From NCBI GenBank assembly GCA_026131555.1, contig JAMXJH010000004.1, forward strand, positions 1 through 64,000: 64,000 nucleotides of DNA. Direction: 5' to 3'. Positions 1-7,758 of this stretch are shown in pieces. This stretch comes from Aerococcaceae bacterium NML190073 (lineage in GTDB: Bacteria; Bacillota; Bacilli; Lactobacillales; Aerococcaceae). Below the pieces are notes generated by a model. The model had not been told where the DNA came from and did not search any database. It saw nothing but the letters and a program-made list of their open reading frames with translations. The translations under genes were made by a program, and so were the position numbers. Position 1 is the first letter of the stretch, and the number at the start of each line of letters is the position of its first letter.

Positions 1-2
1 GA

Positions 3-344
3 ATAGGAGATGTTGGTATTTTATATGAAAAAGATATTAACTCTCTCCTTACTAGAGAGCTAACGGTTCTGAGAGTTTTGAATGAAAATAATAAATATAA
101 CTTAACACCGTTTAATTTATTATTTTTGTTGAATTCTAATGAAGTTTCTAAACAATTGGCAAGTAAAATTATGATGGACACCACTCTTCCAAATATTTCA
201 GAGAGATGGAAGGAATTACAAATTCCTATTTATGAAAAGGAAGTAATGGACAACTTAAGTGATGGGATGAAGAAATTATATGACTCTAGAGAGAAATTTT
301 GGAAGGAATTTAAAAATATAAGTTTGAAGAATAATTTGATATAA
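3..344 (+). CDS. C-terminal part of a restriction/DNA-methylase-like protein (5' end outside window)
   Basis: The reading frame is open from position 3 to the TAA at 342-344 and continues left out of the window, so only about 113 C-terminal residues are visible. No convincing ribosome site precedes the internal TTG at 78 or any other start, which supports a fragment of a longer gene. The pattern of a short hydrophobic helix (FNLLFLL), then LPNISERWKELQIPI, then a charged helix rich in K/E and ending near FWKEF resembles the end of a target-recognition domain in type I specificity subunits or N6-adenine methylases. That match is from memory of the family and is moderate. It is AT-rich compared with the genes to its right, as restriction genes on islands often are. 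It could also be another accessory protein. Confidence 0.45.
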   Translation: MGDVGILYEKDINSLLTRELTVLRVLNENNKYNLTPFNLLFLLNSNEVSKQLASKIMMDTTLPNISERWKELQIPIYEKEVMDNLSDGMKKLYDSREKFWKEFKNISLKNNLI

Positions 345-774
345 AACATTTGAACAACCGCATACTAGCTCGAATCCCCCGCCGTAATTAAAAAAATCAT
401 CTTTCGACGTGGCTACCTTTTGAGAGTTAAGGGTAGAATATTTGTGTTAAAAGTGAACTTTTTCTATCGGAACAATCAGCTAAAACAAAAGTTCCAACAA
501 GTGTTGAAATCTTAAAAAAATAATCAAGCACTTCTAGTATGATTCTGGTTGAAAATAAAGTTCTATTTTACCGTTGCCGATGTAGTTCTGATTAGCCTTT
601 ATTTTTTTACAGTATAAATATTTAGAAAAACATTCAAAATAATAAGAAAATATGATAGATAAAGCAGAGATGCACGCATCTAGATTAATTATAGGAAGTT
701 CTATAATCGAATGAACGCCCCCTACCAATTTACGTTATCCACGTCAATCGGTAGGGGGTTCGTATATAGAATAA
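345..774. other. Gene-poor AT-rich stretch at possible island boundary
   Basis: I see no credible gene in these 430 bases: the only sizeable frame, on the minus strand near 534-728, starts with TTG, lacks a ribosome site and has no recognisable domain. Near 370-385 there is a short tRNA-3'-end-like string (CTCGAATCCCCC), too short to call a tRNA. An inverted repeat at 718-758 is listed separately. Confidence 0.5.
718..758. terminator. GC-rich hairpin downstream of plsC
   Basis: Arms CCCCCTACCAAT (718-729) and ATCGGTAGGGGG (747-758) pair over 12 positions with one mismatch around a 17-nt loop. It lies 16 bases beyond the plsC stop codon and could end that minus-strand transcript, but the U-tract is poor on both strands, so factor-dependent termination or another role is possible. 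Confidence 0.45.
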
Positions 775-1416
775 TTAGTTTTTCTTTTCTTTTTTGACTT
801 TTGGTGTGTAGACATAGTTAGCATCGAGTTGCTTGTCTAATTGGTCAAAGCGTTCCGCAATTAAAGCGTCCACTTCGGCTAATTTCTCTTTGTCGTATTT
901 CACGGCTTCATCGAATGGAATCGGCGCACCGAATGCGATTTTGGCACGACGTCGTGTAATGAATTGCCAGAAACCGATTGGCGGTTGAATCGCAACCGGC
1001 ACAATTGCTTTCTTACTTAATTTCTGAATGAAAGCTGTTCCGCTCTTAATTTCGGTAGAATAGCGCGTGCCAGAAGGGAAGATACCTAAATGATAACCTG
1101 TTTCATTCAATACTTTCACAGCATGCTTAATAGAAGTTGCGGACGGTTTATCACGATTGACAGGGAACACATAACCTTTCTTCAAGATGTAAGCAATCGG
1201 TTTGAACTTAAAGACGGAAACTTTCGCCATGAAAGCAACCGGTTTGGATTTAACCGCAGCTGCCACAAAGAATGGGTCTGTCAATGAACGATGTGTTCCG
1301 GCAATGATATAAGTTGTGTCTTCATTCAGATGCTCCAAACCTTCGATATGAGGTTTGCCATTGAATACGCGAATCACAAAGCGTATAATAATTACAACGA
1401 TTTGATAGAATGTCAT
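775..1416 (-). CDS. plsC: 1-acyl-sn-glycerol-3-phosphate acyltransferase (PlsC family)
   Basis: This 213-residue protein should acylate lysophosphatidic acid to phosphatidic acid at the inner face of the membrane. A hydrophobic N-terminal segment (about residues 4-18) is followed by the acyltransferase HX4D motif (H42, D47 in GTHRSLTD), a GYVFPVNRD block near 81-89, and FPSGTR at 113-118. The last block is FPEGTR in most family members, so the usual Glu is Ser here. The lysine-rich C-terminus is typical of short Gram-positive PlsC proteins. The ATG at 1416 is preceded by GAAAGGAC. The gene stands alone on the minus strand, divergent from the secreted cyclase. Whether it is the main PlsC or a paralogue cannot be told from the window. 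Confidence 0.85.
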   Translation of the reverse strand: MTFYQIVVIIIRFVIRVFNGKPHIEGLEHLNEDTTYIIAGTHRSLTDPFFVAAAVKSKPVAFMAKVSVFKFKPIAYILKKGYVFPVNRDKPSATSIKHAVKVLNETGYHLGIFPSGTRYSTEIKSGTAFIQKLSKKAIVPVAIQPPIGFWQFITRRRAKIAFGAPIPFDEAVKYDKEKLAEVDALIAERFDQLDKQLDANYVYTPKVKKEKKN

Positions 1417-1501
1417 GAATAATTAAGTCCTTTCACAATAATTACTTGCTTATTGTACCAATTTTTATAGAAAAAATACACTAAAATCAAAGGAGAAACT
1501 T

Positions 1502-2272
1502 ATGAAATACTATTTGGCGCTACTCGTTGCGTACCTCGGGTTGTTCAATTCCTTAATGGTCTCTGCTGTCGGACAAGTCGAATTATTGGCGACATATCCG
1601 AGCGATGCGACGGCTTTTACTCAAGGATTAGAATTGGATCAACATGGAAATTTGTTAATTAGTACGGGACAGTATGGGGAATCTGTCATTGCGCATCTTG
1701 ATTTGAAGAAAGGGCAACTGAATGCAGTTAGACCATTGAATAAGCAATATTTCGGTGAAGGGCTTACGGAAACACCTTTCGGTATTTGGCAGTTGACTTG
1801 GCGCGAAGGTGTCGCTTTTTTGCGAGAGGCGGAGAGTTTAGAAGAGATTCGCCAAGCAACGTACACAGGCGAAGGTTGGGGACTTGCCTATGACGAGAAG
1901 CTGCAAGTCGTGTGGATGTCTGACGGCAGCGCTACTTTGCAACAGCGCCATGCCGAAACATTTGAGAAGGTTGACACCTTGAAAGTGACTTACCAAGGCA
2001 AACCCGTTGAGCGTCTCAATGAGTTGGAATATGCGAACGGTTATCTGTATGCGAATATTTGGCAAACTTACATAATTGTCAAGATAGACCCAACTTCCGG
2101 AAAAGTTATTGCGCAATATGATTTACAAGCGATTGTGCAAGCAGCAGAAGTAACACCGATTCAGCGTGCAAGAATGGATGTGTTGAATGGTATTGCGCAT
2201 ATTGAGGGCGATAAATTTTATGTGACGGGTAAACGTTATCCGCTTGTGTTTGAAGTTGTTTTGTCAGAATGA
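1502..2272 (+). CDS. Glutaminyl-peptide cyclotransferase, secreted (bacterial/plant type)
   Basis: The 256-residue product matches the beta-propeller glutamine cyclotransferase family, which turns N-terminal glutamine into pyroglutamate. The family blocks are present in order: FTQGLELD near 39-46, a FGEG block, WQLTW, TGEGWGL, SDGSATL, RLNELEYANG, ANIW, and LNGIA near the C-terminus. The first 22 or so residues are hydrophobic and end in VSA, consistent with a secretion signal or membrane anchor, so it likely acts outside the cell. The ATG at 1502 follows AAAGGAG with 7-8 nt spacing. It reads toward trxA but has about 70 bp and a promoter between them. This enzyme class is uncommon in lactic cocci, so its substrate is open. 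Confidence 0.85.
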   Translation: MKYYLALLVAYLGLFNSLMVSAVGQVELLATYPSDATAFTQGLELDQHGNLLISTGQYGESVIAHLDLKKGQLNAVRPLNKQYFGEGLTETPFGIWQLTWREGVAFLREAESLEEIRQATYTGEGWGLAYDEKLQVVWMSDGSATLQQRHAETFEKVDTLKVTYQGKPVERLNELEYANGYLYANIWQTYIIVKIDPTSGKVIAQYDLQAIVQAAEVTPIQRARMDVLNGIAHIEGDKFYVTGKRYPLVFEVVLSE

Positions 2273-2304
2273 GCAAATCAATCGTCAAAGCAAATGGAAG
2301 TTGT

Positions 2305-2310
2305 TATAAT
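2305..2310 (+). promoter_or_regulatory. Probable -10 box of trxA
   Basis: TATAAT lies 34 bases before the trxA ATG and inside a small palindrome GTTAT-AAT-ATAAC. The -35 region (around 2282) fits the consensus poorly. Confidence 0.5.
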
Positions 2311-2344
2311 ATAACTATCAACTGTAAAAGAAAGGAAGTTATCA

Positions 2345-2656
2345 ATGGCAAAAGATTTACAAGATGCACAATTTGCGCAAGCAACAGCAGAAGGATTAAC
2401 AGTGGTGGATTTCTGGGCACCATGGTGTGGACCATGCCGTATGCAAACACCAATCATTGACAAATTAAGTGCAGAATTAGAAGGAAAAGTGGAATTCTTC
2501 AAGATGAACGTTGACGAAGAACAAGCAACTGCACAACAATTCGGCATTATGTCAATCCCAACACTTATCGTCAAGAAAGATGGCGAGGTAGTAGAGAAGC
2601 TTGTCGGCTTCCACGATGAAGCACGTTTGAAAGACGTATTGAGTCGCTACATGTAA
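2345..2656 (+). CDS. trxA: Thioredoxin
   Basis: This 103-residue protein is a canonical thioredoxin, the general dithiol reductant for ribonucleotide reductase, peroxidases and other cytoplasmic disulfide enzymes, recharged by thioredoxin reductase. The active site W27-C28-G29-P30-C31 sits in the usual FWAPWCGPC setting, the cis-proline is in MSIPTLI, and the C-terminal VGFHDEARLKDVL helix is normal. Length equals that of the family. The ATG has AAAGGAAG upstream at good spacing. It is a single-gene transcript with its own -10 box and a strong terminator directly after the stop codon. Confidence 0.97.
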   Translation: MAKDLQDAQFAQATAEGLTVVDFWAPWCGPCRMQTPIIDKLSAELEGKVEFFKMNVDEEQATAQQFGIMSIPTLIVKKDGEVVEKLVGFHDEARLKDVLSRYM

Positions 2657-2670
2657 TTGAATCACAATAA

Positions 2671-2706
2671 AAAAACCGTACTTCTATATGGGAAGTACGG
2701 CTTTTT
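2671..2706. terminator. Bidirectional terminator between trxA and the GH-like lipoprotein gene
   Basis: A perfect 9-bp stem, CCGTACTTC (2676-2684) with GAAGTACGG (2692-2700), has an A-run on its left and CTTTTT on its right, so it can serve both convergent genes. Confidence 0.9.
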
Positions 2707-2724
2707 CTTATTAAGTCGGTAATA

Positions 2725-4101
2725 TTAAGGTTGTGTCGGAGCTTCCGGCATATAATTCACACCCGAGGTATAATCTCCCGAAGCATTCCATAGCAGAAAC
2801 TCATAAATACCGTGCTTAGCTAAAGCATCAATTTGGTCTTGCACTTCTTTAGGACCATAGATGATATATGGTACTTTATCCGCATCAGAAAAGTCTTGCA
2901 GCCATGGACGGCGAATGACAGACTGATTGTTAGACTGTTGTAAACGTTGTGTCTCAGAAGCCATATACTCATCAACTGTGTCAAACGGAGTAGCGTTCGG
3001 ATTATCTAAACCGAAGAAGCCAACGCCCCAGTGTGAAGGATAAATCATCGAAGATACAACATCTAATTGATTAGCCATTTGAACGAAGTTCTGTCCGATT
3101 CCGGTTACGTCAGCCGCGTTACCGGCAACTGCCGTATAACCGAAGATATCGGCACTCACATTCACGCCATAAGGAGCTAAACGTTCTTTAGCGTATTTCA
3201 AGAAGTCGGTAATAGCGGCAACACGTTCGGCACCTTCTAATTCGTTGCCGTCAACATCGAGAATAGGTGTTGCTGAATAATTCTCGTAATTGCCTTTACT
3301 GTATGTTAAATCAGCGTGGAAATCATTGAAACCTTCCGGGAAACGAATGTAGTCGAACTGAATATCTTTGAAGCCCATTTTAGCCGCTTCAATCGCGACA
3401 TCAATATTATAATCCCACATCTCTTTCAAAAACGGGTTAATAAACATTGCGCCGTGGGCATCTTGCCAAATTTCGCCGGTTTCTTTATCAATGAAAGAAT
3501 ATTCAGGGTGCTCGCTGGCAACGAACATATCCTTAAAGGTTACAATCCGTGCAATCGGGTAAATTTGGTGTTGTTCCAATGTTTTGAGTGTAGATTGTAA
3601 ATCCGCGATTGGGACAATGTTTGATTGAATCATCGGGTTATCCGTGTTCAATTGAGTGGTAATTTGACCTGAATCGTCTTTGAAGTCGATGACGACACTA
3701 TTTAAGGATGTTTGGTCAAGATAACTGAGAATCGTGTTAAATTTCTCTGTGTTTGCTACGTTCTCTGCTGTTAAGTAAATACCTTTCACACCTTCTGTCG
3801 GATAAGCAATATTGATGCCACTGTCATAGAATAAACTTTTCGGCAAATTCGCCGGTGTCTTAAGAAGTGGGGTATTACGAATGGTTAAGCCTTCATACTG
3901 ATTAGTTCGTCCCAAACCTACACGATTATTGAAGTCTGCCAATTCCTCGGCAGTATATTTAGATTCAATCGTCGGTAGTGTGTAATGAGTCGGTTCTTTT
4001 GGTTTGGATTGGAATAATTGACATCCGGTCAAAGCGAGAACACTTAAGCAAATAATACTGAATTTACTAAGGGTCGTGCGCTTTTTAGTTAAATATTTCA
4101 T
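2725..4101 (-). CDS. Lipoprotein with putative glycoside hydrolase domain (DUF4015 type)
   Basis: The 458-residue precursor has a lipoprotein signal with lipobox LTGC (Cys27), so it is anchored on the outer face of the membrane. The rest fits the GH-like TIM-barrel family often annotated DUF4015: GVKGIYLTAENVAN near 104, a VVIDFKDDSGQI strand, FKDMFVASEHPEY, IQFDYIRFPEGF, SADIFGYTAV, SSMIYPSHWG and a C-terminal LLWNASGDYTSGVNY block. These resemble sugar-hydrolase beta strands, and the conserved acidic residues are in the expected strand ends, but substrate and activity are unknown for the family. It lies 13 nt after ykyA-like, so the two envelope lipoproteins are probably co-transcribed. Confidence 0.75.
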   Translation of the reverse strand: MKYLTKKRTTLSKFSIICLSVLALTGCQLFQSKPKEPTHYTLPTIESKYTAEELADFNNRVGLGRTNQYEGLTIRNTPLLKTPANLPKSLFYDSGINIAYPTEGVKGIYLTAENVANTEKFNTILSYLDQTSLNSVVIDFKDDSGQITTQLNTDNPMIQSNIVPIADLQSTLKTLEQHQIYPIARIVTFKDMFVASEHPEYSFIDKETGEIWQDAHGAMFINPFLKEMWDYNIDVAIEAAKMGFKDIQFDYIRFPEGFNDFHADLTYSKGNYENYSATPILDVDGNELEGAERVAAITDFLKYAKERLAPYGVNVSADIFGYTAVAGNAADVTGIGQNFVQMANQLDVVSSMIYPSHWGVGFFGLDNPNATPFDTVDEYMASETQRLQQSNNQSVIRRPWLQDFSDADKVPYIIYGPKEVQDQIDALAKHGIYEFLLWNASGDYTSGVNYMPEAPTQP

Positions 4102-4114
4102 GAGTCACCTCTAT

Positions 4115-4753
4115 CTATTTGTTGTCTGCCATGTTGACAAGTGTTACTTTCACATTGATTAACCGGCTGTTAATCGGCTCGAAAGACGGCAGCACTTTAT
4201 CGAGATTGATATTATTTGTGACGGCCAATTGATTAACATTACTCATCACACCGAAAAAGTTCGCATAATCTGCATCAGGATTGGCAATCGATTTGAATGA
4301 GATACTTTCTTGAGCAATCCCGCTCCGGTAATCCGTGATGTAGGCAGTAAGTGCACTTTCCAAAGTTTTCACTTCGTGGTGCAAAGCAGTGAACTGTTCG
4401 ACAGGTAAGTGTGTATTTTTGTTTAAGGCAATTAATTCATCGGCTAATTCCACTAAACTATTCAGCGTATCCTCAAGGGTTGTCAAATGTTCTTTACGTT
4501 TGGATAAATTCAATGATACAGGGCTATCTTCTTTGAGAAAGACATTCAAATCGTCCGTTCCGGCTAAAGTATTATCGAAATCTGATTGTAAGTTGCTTTC
4601 CAACATTTGAATTTCGCTTAATTGGTTGACAATCTTCGACATGTCTTCTTGCATCAATCCAACTGTACGTGTAGCACGTTCAAGAGAGTTGTTACAAGCG
4701 GCAAGCACGAAGGTGACCATTATCAATGCGATAAATTGTGTAATCTTCTTCAT
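4115..4753 (-). CDS. YkyA-like putative cell-wall-binding lipoprotein
   Basis: The start is the ATG at 4753, because AAGGAG stands 5 nt before it; this gives 212 residues beginning MKKITQF. A lipobox VLAAC places the lipidated cysteine at residue 20. The mature part is almost entirely alpha-helical with heptad-like spacing (TVGLMQEDMSKIVNQL, LNSLVELADELIALN), as in the YkyA family of Gram-positive lipoproteins, whose role is unknown but presumed to be at the cell wall. It is the first gene of a minus-strand pair with the GH-like lipoprotein. The intergenic region with lspA has TATAAT boxes in both directions (about 4823-4828 plus, 4836-4841 minus). Confidence 0.65.
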   Translation of the reverse strand: MKKITQFIALIMVTFVLAACNNSLERATRTVGLMQEDMSKIVNQLSEIQMLESNLQSDFDNTLAGTDDLNVFLKEDSPVSLNLSKRKEHLTTLEDTLNSLVELADELIALNKNTHLPVEQFTALHHEVKTLESALTAYITDYRSGIAQESISFKSIANPDADYANFFGVMSNVNQLAVTNNINLDKVLPSFEPINSRLINVKVTLVNMADNK

Positions 4754-4822
4754 AAAAGCTCCTTCTTTTGTGAAATTTGCAATAATTTGCAAGCTTAAAT
4801 TTCATTCTTGATGAAACTAGGG

Positions 4823-4828
4823 TATAAT
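4823..4828 (+). promoter_or_regulatory. -10 box for the lspA operon
   Basis: TATAAT 63 bases before the lspA start; the -35 region is weak (TTTCAT near 4800). A divergent TATAAT for the ykyA-like gene lies at 4836-4841 on the other strand. Confidence 0.5.
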
Positions 4829-4890
4829 GGAAAGTATTATAACCATACATATTATACCAAATACCCATTAAATAATACAAGGAGAGACCT

Positions 4891-5346
4891 ATGATATTAG
4901 CGTTTATCATCACATTTTGTGTAATTATGTTAGATCAAATTGTCAAAAATTGGATTGTTGCCTCGCTTGATTTGCATCAAAGTATGCCGGGTGTCACTCA
5001 TTTGTTTGATTTTTATCATATTCGCAATGAGGGCGCCAGTTGGGGCATACTAGCAGGGCAACGCTGGTTGTTCATTCTTTTGACATTAGCAGTAGTCGTT
5101 TATATTATTCATTTACTTATCAAACATCAACGTGAGCGCAAACTTTTTTATGTAGCGTATGGATTGTTATTAGGAGGAGCCGTCGGCAACTTAATTGATC
5201 GTATTCGTTTAGGCTACGTCATCGATATGTTTCGCTTGCAATTTATGGAGTTTCCGATTTTCAATGTGGCAGATGTTGCTTTGACTTTAGGAGTTGTCTG
5301 TTTATTAGGTGTGTTATTTTTGGAGAAAGAGAAGGAAGTAAGATGA
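4891..5346 (+). CDS. lspA: Lipoprotein signal peptidase II
   Basis: LspA cleaves the signal peptide of prolipoproteins after lipid attachment to the lipobox cysteine. The 151 residues form four membrane segments with the family signatures: N-terminal MLDQIVKNW, NEGASWG near 46-52, GNLIDRIRLGYVIDMF (catalytic D112) and FPIFNVADVAL (catalytic D128). Start ATG follows AAGGAGAG. It overlaps the next gene by 4 bases (ATGA), an arrangement with rluD-type genes that is widespread in Firmicutes. Three lipoprotein genes in this window supply substrates. Confidence 0.96.
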   Translation: MILAFIITFCVIMLDQIVKNWIVASLDLHQSMPGVTHLFDFYHIRNEGASWGILAGQRWLFILLTLAVVVYIIHLLIKHQRERKLFYVAYGLLLGGAVGNLIDRIRLGYVIDMFRLQFMEFPIFNVADVALTLGVVCLLGVLFLEKEKEVR

Positions 5347-6278
5347 TGGAATATCAATTAAAGAATCAATCAGGGCGCTTGGACAAGGTGCTAGTCGAAT
5401 TAACCGGAGAAAGTCGTGCCACTATCCAAAAATGGATTAAACAAGAACAAGTTCTGGTTAATAATCAAATCCAAAAAGCGAATTTCAAGCTGGGAGGCAG
5501 CGAGCAGATTACCATTGTGCAAACGGTGCAACCGGAAGAAGAAACGTTCAATATTGAGCCGGAGAACATTCCGCTCGACATAGTGTATGAAGATGACGAT
5601 GTCTTAGTAGTGAACAAACCTGCGGGCATGGTGGTTCATCCGGCGAAAGGACATACTAGCGGCACGCTCGTCAACGCCTTATTGTGTTACTTAGGGCAAA
5701 ATGTTTCAGACGGCAGCGAAGTTTATCGTCCGGGAATTGTACACCGCATTGATAAAGATACTTCCGGGTTACTTGTCGTTGCCAAAAATAATAAAGCACA
5801 TCAAGCGTTGAGCGAGCAACTCGTCGATCATACAATGGGAAGAACCTACATTGCTTTAGTGAATGGGATTGTCAAAGCACCATGCGGCACTATCGAAATT
5901 CCGTTGCAACGGGATAGCAATAATCGTTTAAAGTGGGCAGCACACAAGGACGGAAAGTATGCACTAACCACTTTTGAAGTGTTACAAACTTTCAAAGATT
6001 CCACTTTGTTGTCATTGGAATTGAAAACAGGACGCACACATCAAATTCGTGTGCATTTGGAATATATTGGTCATCCGATTGTCGGCGACCCGGTTTATCG
6101 CCGAGGTGTTCCGCAAATGAAAGGCGCTTTAGCGAAATTGAATGAAGGACAATATTTACATGCGCAATCACTTCATTTCATTCATCCGACAACGCAAAAA
6201 ATGCTAACATTTACAAGTGAACTTCCATCACGTTTTGTCGAAATTATGCAAACTTTGGAGGAAACTGCAACGCACTAA
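5343..6278 (+). CDS. rluD: RluD-family 23S rRNA pseudouridine synthase
   Basis: The protein has an N-terminal S4 RNA-binding domain (about residues 1-60, with GRLDKVLVEL) followed by a RluA-type catalytic domain. The catalytic aspartate is D137 in VHRIDKDTSGLLVVAK, and the KTGRTHQIRVHL block near 230 is also intact. By homology it isomerises uridines in helix 69 of 23S rRNA, though the exact sites of Gram-positive YlyB/RluD proteins differ between species. The start overlaps lspA (ATGA); a second Met follows at once. Its stop codon is embedded in the strong Shine-Dalgarno of the next gene. Confidence 0.9.
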   Translation: MMEYQLKNQSGRLDKVLVELTGESRATIQKWIKQEQVLVNNQIQKANFKLGGSEQITIVQTVQPEEETFNIEPENIPLDIVYEDDDVLVVNKPAGMVVHPAKGHTSGTLVNALLCYLGQNVSDGSEVYRPGIVHRIDKDTSGLLVVAKNNKAHQALSEQLVDHTMGRTYIALVNGIVKAPCGTIEIPLQRDSNNRLKWAAHKDGKYALTTFEVLQTFKDSTLLSLELKTGRTHQIRVHLEYIGHPIVGDPVYRRGVPQMKGALAKLNEGQYLHAQSLHFIHPTTQKMLTFTSELPSRFVEIMQTLEETATH

Positions 6279-6291
6279 GGAGGTGTCAACC

Positions 6292-7005
6292 TTGAAGCAA
6301 ACTGACAAAATAATTGATAAAATCCGCAACCTATTGGAATTAGCTGAAGGCGGTAATAATGACGAAGAAAGCCAAACTGCATTATTGATGGCACAAAAAT
6401 TGATGTTGAAGCACAAAATTTCTCAGCAAGAAGTCAGCGAGGCTCATCCGAACGAAATTGTGTTGAAATCACTGTCATTTTATAAACGTATTTATTGGTG
6501 GGAGAAGTTATTAGTGCGAGTTATTGCTGATAATTTCCGCGTAATGTTCTATTTACAAAGCAATAAATTACCGCATCAAACAAGCGTTCAACGTAAAATT
6601 GTGCTGATGGGATATGCAGAGGACATTGAATTGGCGTACGAGGTATTTCATTCAGCAGCCAAAGCGATGAAATATTACGCCAGTCATCATTTAGCAACAG
6701 AAACACTCTCGGCATCCACAGCGGAGCAGAATGACTTAAGACGTTCTTATTATCAAGGATTTATCGATGGTTTGGATCATAAATTTCAATTGCAACGCGA
6801 ACAAATGCAACAAGAAGACGCACAATATGCATTGGTGATTCAAGTGCCTCAAGAAGTTCGACAGGCATTTGACCAGCAAGTGAACGGGAAGATTCGTTTC
6901 AAGCAACCGGCATCGAACAAAACTGTTGCCGCGTATCAAGAAGGCTACCAAAAAGGTACCAAACTTAATTTGAATCAACAATATTTATCAGATAAGGAGC
7001 AATGA
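6292..7005 (+). CDS. DUF2786 domain protein
   Basis: I place the start at the TTG at 6292 because AAGGAGGTG (6277-6285) ends 6 nt before it; an upstream in-frame ATG at 6217 lies inside rluD without a ribosome site. The 237-residue protein begins with a DUF2786 segment: DKIRNLLELAEGGNN-DEESQTALLMAQKLMLKHKIS, a motif found in bacterial and phage proteins of unknown function. The remainder includes an RVIADNFRVMFY block and a C-terminal tail of repeated GYQKG-like turns. It is in the lspA-rluD operon and overlaps the next gene by 4 bases. The cellular role is not known. Confidence 0.75.
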   Translation: MKQTDKIIDKIRNLLELAEGGNNDEESQTALLMAQKLMLKHKISQQEVSEAHPNEIVLKSLSFYKRIYWWEKLLVRVIADNFRVMFYLQSNKLPHQTSVQRKIVLMGYAEDIELAYEVFHSAAKAMKYYASHHLATETLSASTAEQNDLRRSYYQGFIDGLDHKFQLQREQMQQEDAQYALVIQVPQEVRQAFDQQVNGKIRFKQPASNKTVAAYQEGYQKGTKLNLNQQYLSDKEQ

Positions 7006-7007
7006 AT

Positions 7008-7280
7008 ATGACTTCTATGGATGAAATTGAGAAGAAATTTATCCAAAATGGTAAGTTGATCACCATTCCCAGAAAAATGACCACCAAACGATTGGTGCTT
7101 GAATGGTTTCGACAAAAATTGTTGGACGAAGGGGATTCTTTCACTGAACGCGAATTGAATGAAATCATCAAAAGATATTACGCAGATTTTGCGATTATTC
7201 GTCGCTATTTAGTGGATTACAAATTGATTAGTCGTGACAGTGCCGGGATGCAATATACTGTCGAATTAAAGGAGAATTGA
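7008..7280 (+). CDS. DUF2087 domain protein
   Basis: Two ATGs are possible, at 7002 (overlapping the previous stop) and 7008. AAGGAG at 6994-6999 leaves only 2 nt to the first but 8 nt to the second, so 7008 is the better start, giving 90 residues. The sequence has the DUF2087 pattern: IPRKMTTKRLVLEWFRQKL, FTERELNEIIKRYYADFAIIRRYLVDY and KLISRDSAGMQY. This is a small winged-helix-like module seen alone or fused to ArsR or HTH regulators, so nucleic-acid binding is plausible but not shown. It is co-transcribed with the DUF2786 and YhcH genes. Confidence 0.75.
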   Translation: MTSMDEIEKKFIQNGKLITIPRKMTTKRLVLEWFRQKLLDEGDSFTERELNEIIKRYYADFAIIRRYLVDYKLISRDSAGMQYTVELKEN

Positions 7281-7282
7281 AC

Positions 7283-7747
7283 ATGATTTACGGTAATTTA
7301 CAAAGACTTGGTGCAAGTTACGAATATCCTCAGAAATTATACGAATTGCTGACTTATTTGCAACAACAGGATTTCAATCAAATTCCTTTTGGATCGGTCA
7401 AATTGGATGATTCGGGGACTGTTTTGAACTATATGCCGATTGATCCGGCAAATATTGATGAGGCATTGAGCGAAATTCACCGCAAATACTTAGATATTCA
7501 AGTTTCTATTGACGGTAATGAAATATTCGGTTTCGCATCGAATACACACGATAATCCTATTGTTGAAGACCGTCTAGATAGCGATGACATCTGTCTGTTC
7601 AGCAAGATGAAACACGAAGTGCGTATTGAAGCGCAACCGCTTGATTTTTTTATCTTTTTCCCGAATGATGTTCATCACGGTTGTTATACACAATCACAAG
7701 GACAAGGGCGACGTGTTGTTGTGAAAGTTCCGATTGAGTTATTGTAA
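7283..7747 (+). CDS. YhcH/YjgK/YiaL family protein (NanQ-like sugar anomerase)
   Basis: The start is the ATG at 7283 (AAAGGAG with 8 nt spacing; an upstream TTG at 7277 is less likely), giving 154 residues. The cupin-fold DUF386 family signature residues are present: HRKYLDIQ near 71-78 and a C-terminal FFPNDVHHG metal-ligand block. Family members such as E. coli NanQ (YhcH) speed up anomer conversion of sialic acid, and others accompany galactoside or rhamnose pathways. Here the gene closes the lspA operon rather than lying with the sialic acid genes at 27.8-34.6 kb, so its sugar is an inference. Confidence 0.8.
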   Translation: MIYGNLQRLGASYEYPQKLYELLTYLQQQDFNQIPFGSVKLDDSGTVLNYMPIDPANIDEALSEIHRKYLDIQVSIDGNEIFGFASNTHDNPIVEDRLDSDDICLFSKMKHEVRIEAQPLDFFIFFPNDVHHGCYTQSQGQGRRVVVKVPIELL

Positions 7748-7758
7748 GTTAAGAAATA

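Noticed and set aside
370-386. tRNA gene
   Set aside because: Only a T-arm-like string is seen; no anticodon arm or acceptor stem can be drawn around it.
534-728. 64-codon minus-strand frame in the gene-poor left region
   Set aside because: TTG start, no ribosome site, no recognisable domain, overlaps the hairpin at its start.
6217-6291. Longer N-terminus for the DUF2786 protein
   Set aside because: The extension lies inside rluD and lacks a ribosome site, while AAGGAGGTG sits at ideal distance from the TTG at 6292.
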